Of a stretch of DNA of 64,000 nt, positions 60,601 to 64,000 are shown one piece after another. This stretch comes from Oryzias latipes (lineage: Eukaryota; Chordata; Actinopteri; Beloniformes; Adrianichthyidae). The notes under the pieces are model-generated. The model was not told the DNA's origin. It was given only the letters and a program-made list of their open reading frames with translations, and ran no database searches. The first letter of the stretch is position 1; every line of letters begins with the position of its first letter. The position numbers were made by a program, and so were the translations under genes. The stretch is taken from positions 5,474,001-5,538,000 of the forward strand of contig NC_019867.2 in the NCBI RefSeq assembly GCF_002234675.1, in the 5' to 3' direction.

Positions 60601-62731
60601 CTGTCCAGCCGCTCAGTTTGGAGCCAGATTCCAGCCGGGACGAGGAAAACAAAGACGTTCGTGGATCCATTTGTTTACAAATGGAGGCATCAGAACAGAG
60701 CAGGGAGCTTAGGGTCAGAGAAATCCACAACAACACGTTTAAATATTTGATTTTATCAGTGGGTCTTTAAAGATTTCGGTCTCAGAAAATATGCAGAGAT
60801 AAACTTAATGGATGCGTCTGTGCTTTTATTCCTGATTCTTTCCTTTTAACTTTATAACGGCCAAAACATGCCCTCCTTTAGAAATAAGTCAAAACTCTTA
60901 AAATTTGAAAAACTCTTTTGAAATAAGCATAAAATGTGCCGATTGGATCAGAAAAGCCAATAATTCCCATTTTAAGAAAAACATTTTGGTCACAAAGATT
61001 TTTTTTTTCTTGCAAGACAGAAAATAAGACTTTTTTTTTTTCTTTCTTTTTTTTGATTTCCACATTTAACAAAAACAAGTCATTAGCCTTTTGGTTATCA
61101 GTCAAAAAAGTGGAACCATTCTGTTTTTTCCTCTGACTGACAGAAGATGTCTTTGACCTTTTGAAAAATGAGTGGCGCTCATTAAAAACTGGTGGCGGCG
61201 GGTCACGGCCTCGGCTCAAAAGGCTTCAGATCCTGTTAGTTCAGATTACAGGGCCGCATGAAACGGCCGGGAGGTGAGGTCGAAGAAACAGCTGGGTCCA
61301 TCCGGCGCTCTGGAGCATGAGGCATCAGACAATGTTGGGGACGTCAGAGCCTTTCATGTTCAGCTTGAAGGTTCCCGTCAGGTTGGAGCAGGCCTCAACT
61401 CGTCCCGCTCCTGTGAGACAGCTCCACATCCACCGCTTCTCTTTGTGTATACTGTTATTATGGCGTTCGAGTCGAATGCCTTTAAACGTCATGGGTGTCA
61501 TTTTAAGAGTATGGGAAAACGTTCCGCCAAAGCAGCCATGGATGCATTTCTGCTGGAGTTGTTCCACATCCATAAGGTGCTTATTATTCTTCAGGTTGAG
61601 CTTTAAAGCTGAAGTAATTGTACTCTTGTACTGGAAAGCGTGTAAGCCATTATGTTAGAGCACATACTGTAAACACAAGCGCTCGCCATGAGAGCTAAAT
61701 GTAGCAAATCCAAGCCATTTTACAGGCATCCCTTCTAAACAAATGGTGCTGAATTGGTGTTGTTGTTTGTGTTGTTACACCGGGAGTCCATGGCCTATGT
61801 CTGAATTCACTTCCTACTTCCTAACTGCTAAAAAACTAGATAGTCCCGCACTACAATCTAGTGTCCTGGATTTGAAAAGCAATTCTGGCTCGCTGCTTTT
61901 CTTTTTTTCTTAAGAAGGGGCCAATATCCTGCTAATGTTTAGCCTGTCAGGGTAAACTATATCCATATATATGAGAATATATTACCTTTGACACGCTAAA
62001 GAACGACTCTTTTAGGAAATATGAGTTATTTTCGCAGCTCATTTTCCTATCCAGGAATAAGACGACTCGATCTCCGAGGCTCCGCCTTTCGCTCCTTGTG
62101 GGTACCGCCCATTTCATGACGTCAACTTGGAGCCGGCCTCGGCGGCGTGTCTGCGTTTCCCCCTCGACATCTCAACTTTTTAGAGATGGATGTGCACATG
62201 AAATGAAAGTGTTCCCCGCTAGCTGCGTGGAGAAAGTGGGTGTGTGTTAGCCTGGGGGGGGGCGGTGCTAGGGCACTTAGATGTGGAATTGTAGATTTGG
62301 ACAGCACTACAAAATGGCAAAGGCACTATATAGTACATTATGTAATGAGTAGTGAAGGAATTCAGACACAACCCATGTGGTGTGTGTTTGTTTTTTCGCT
62401 CCCTTATTTTCATAGAATGAAATAAAAAAAAAAGACAGTAACCCTGTTTGAACATGAGATTGTCAAATGTTGATTATTTTTAGGTTATGTTGTTCTAAAC
62501 ACTTCAGCCTAACAGGAAAATGTCACTCATGAAGGTTTTTAAGGATGCTTCCATGCCTCCCCTCCAGCTTCCTTCTATGGTGACGGCTTTGTGCAGCTCA
62601 AGGCAGCAGAGTCGTCCGACCAGAATGCGCTCCGCGTTCGCTTCCGGACGTCCACCACCGACGGCCTGCTGTTCCTCGCCGCCGGCCAGCCCAACTACTT
62701 GCTGCTGGAGTTTGTCGCCGGCCGCCTGCAG
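57692..62731 (+). CDS. cspg4: Chondroitin sulfate proteoglycan 4-type protein, N-terminal exons 1-2 (partial)
   Basis: Exon 1 (57692-57770) starts at an ATG in strong context (AAAATGG) and encodes a signal peptide with core LVWWSLLIRLVW. Exon 2 (62568-62731) encodes the start of the first laminin G-like domain: SFYGDGFVQLK, then LRVRFRTSTTDGLLFLAAG and YLLLEFVAGRLQ. Junctions are GT-AG and phases agree (phase 1, then 0), giving 81 residues here. Human CSPG4/NG2 has the same layout: signal peptide followed at once by a SFFGE... laminin G start with LLLLAAG and SGRLQ. CSPG4 is a very large single-pass cell-surface proteoglycan of pericytes, glial precursors and muscle; the rest must lie beyond 64000. 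Which fish paralogue it is (cspg4 or a cspg4b form) cannot be told from this piece. Confidence 0.78.
58730..58927 (-). mobile_element. tRNA-derived SINE, minus strand
   Basis: Read on the minus strand from 58927: GGGCGGCAGTTCAGCTCAGG then CGGTAGAGCAGG is an A-box-like promoter half. GGTTGGCGAATCGATCCCC is a B-box-like half. The body follows, then AATTTCCCCATTGTGGGATC and an AATAAAGTG-plus-A-rich tail. This order (polymerase III promoter, body, fixed tail) is that of a tRNA-derived SINE common in fishes. Boxes are diverged. Confidence 0.85.
60000..60175 (+). mobile_element. GGAT-tailed retroposon fragment, plus strand, diverged
   Basis: GTTGACCCTGTGATGGACTA then GTGACCTGTTCAGGGTGGGAC is the family's central block. 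The end near AAAAATGGATTG is the remains of the tail. Confidence 0.55.
60400..60775 (+). mobile_element. Dispersed repeat with coding stub, copy B
   Basis: The ATG at 60582 opens MATNIGAVQPLSLEP followed by SSRDEENKDVRGS, parallel to copies A and C. The upstream block TTCTGCAGGGCGACAGTAGT and CTCTGAGTTGTGGGCGGGAC also match. It ends without a recognisable second domain. Confidence 0.6.
61797..62369. mobile_element. Non-autonomous DNA transposon, TGTCTGAATTC-type ends
   Basis: The left end TATGTCTGAATTCACTTCCT and the complement of the right end TGTGTCTGAATTCCTTCACT form imperfect terminal inverted repeats, with CACTATATAGT-like subterminal motifs. This end type is common among fish MITEs. 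The middle is GC-rich (about 62060-62170) and no ORF is present. The target duplication is unclear. Confidence 0.6.
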
Positions 62732-64000
62732 GTGGGAACATCTTTGGCCGCTGCACACGAACACATGTCTGTGCATATGTCAAAGTACGAAAGCATGCGC
62801 AAGACAAAGATCTTTGCGTTTGACTGGATGCACAGTTAACTCCAAAACCCTGCGAGCGTTCTTCTTTGCTGACAGATTCGCTGTCTCTATGTGTGTCTTC
62901 ATTTTTCACTTGTTCTCATTGTAAACTTGCAAATCATAGTGAGATTTGATGATGATGGAATTCTTTAGCATTCATAAAATGAACACATCTGCCTGCTCCA
63001 AGCAAAATTAATCCATATTTAATCTAAAAAAATGCTCAAAGTACTTTTATTTAAGTTTTATTTTTGTCTTGAATATGAAAAGGCTTTTTTAAAAGGCATG
63101 TTGGTTAAATGCACCTAAGGTCCACATAATAATATTTAGCTACAATAATTGGTGTTCCTGTAAATGGGCTTTTTGCTACAAGAGATGTGCATATGCACTA
63201 TAAACACTAAAGCCTTTGTGTTTTTAAACAAAGCTTGTATTTGCATACAGTTTCCCCCCCTGCTAAGAAGGATGCCTCTGACAAATGTGTGACGCCTCAG
63301 TGAGCACACTTTTCCCGTCTTTGAACCCGACTCTGGTCGGCATTTTTCAAGCTTGGGGTCTGTGTGACTCAGTTGCTCCCTGGAAATCCATGCACGTTCA
63401 GCTCAGCAGCAAGCCTCGACAAGCATGTCACCTAAATGCAGCATCAGCCGGAGATCCTGAAGTGATGCTGTGTGGACTCAAACGCGAGCGAAAGGCGTAA
63501 TCGTGCTCTTCCTGCTCTGAATCACAGACAAAGCTCCCTGTTTTGATGACTGGTGAAATCACCATCAGTCTGGAAACCTTTTCTTTTTACACTATTTGTC
63601 CTAGAATTTCAGTGTCCTCACTTTCTTTCTTTGTCAACTGATGCATTGTAACTGTGTGTGCAGAAATATGAAGCTTACATGTCTGTAGATTCTCAATCAT
63701 TTAGGTCTTCCTTCTTCCATATAAAAGATTAAGCCCAATCGTCTGCTTTTTTATCTACTACAGGTCGCTTAGAAATAGGAAAAGAACACTAAACTAAATA
63801 GAAAAAAGAAGGTTTTAAAATGTCTGTCTGTGCAGCAAGTTATTTTCACCTAACAAAAAATATTATAAGATTTGTTCCACACAAGCAGTTAAGGAAAAAA
63901 CAAGCTCATGCAACCCAATAAAGTTTTTTTGTTGTTGCTAATTCTAAGCAAATGGTTTGTATTTTTTCAGTTATTGTGTACTTAATTGTAGGTTATTATG
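62732..64000 (+). other. Start of intron 2 of the CSPG4-type gene
   Basis: Begins with the donor GTGGGA. I found no continuation of the laminin G domain in any frame up to the window edge, so the next exon lies beyond 64000. No repeat was recognised here. Confidence 0.6.

Larger units (their letters stand above)
57771..62567 (+). other. Intron 1 of the CSPG4-type gene
   Basis: A 4.8 kb first intron loaded with repeats: a tRNA-derived SINE, a GGAT-tailed retroposon piece, repeat copy B and a TIR element. AT-rich blocks at 57990-58720 and 60850-61130 look like diverged fish repeats. A possible minus-strand terminal exon near 61325-61410 is discussed as a finding. Confidence 0.7.

Overview
This is a stretch of teleost fish nuclear genome, not a prokaryotic one. 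The three recognisable genes are split by GT-AG introns. The non-coding DNA is AT-rich and full of fish-type repeats: piggyBac-like, hAT and Harbinger DNA transposons, RTE-like and R4/Rex6-like LINE fragments, tRNA-derived SINEs and GGAT-tailed retroposons. A spiny-rayed (percomorph) fish is most likely from the repeat content, but I cannot name the species.

Layout. Positions 1-2420 are upstream DNA with a 38-base G run. At 2680-5888 (+) lies a complete ten-exon lipg (endothelial lipase) gene with CCAAT and TATA boxes and polyadenylation signals. From about 6.5 to 52 kb there is a 46 kb interval with no convincing host gene. It holds layered mobile-element debris: two copies of a TTAA-flanked MITE, three copies of an unclassified repeat, three of the five copies of a repeat that carries a short conserved protein start, pieces of three LINEs, and a Harbinger element with a Myb-like ORF that was itself broken by a hAT insertion. 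At 52966-55950 (+) is a seven-exon membrane-anchored alpha/beta hydrolase similar to isoprenylcysteine methylesterases. From 57692 to beyond the right edge (+) are the first two coding exons of a CSPG4/NG2-type proteoglycan, separated by a repeat-rich 4.8 kb intron.

The three genes lie in the same orientation but are independent transcription units; nothing in the sequence suggests joint regulation. lipg acts on HDL phospholipids at endothelial surfaces, the hydrolase is probably an ER or other membrane-bound esterase, and the CSPG4-type protein is a cell-surface proteoglycan.

I found no new biological system I can defend. The best leads are the target-site match and nested history of the Harbinger element, the repeat family with a conserved coding stub, a few orphan exon-like ORFs, and a gene order that joins lipg to a CSPG4-type gene, which lie on different chromosomes in human. 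All repeat alignments were made by eye.
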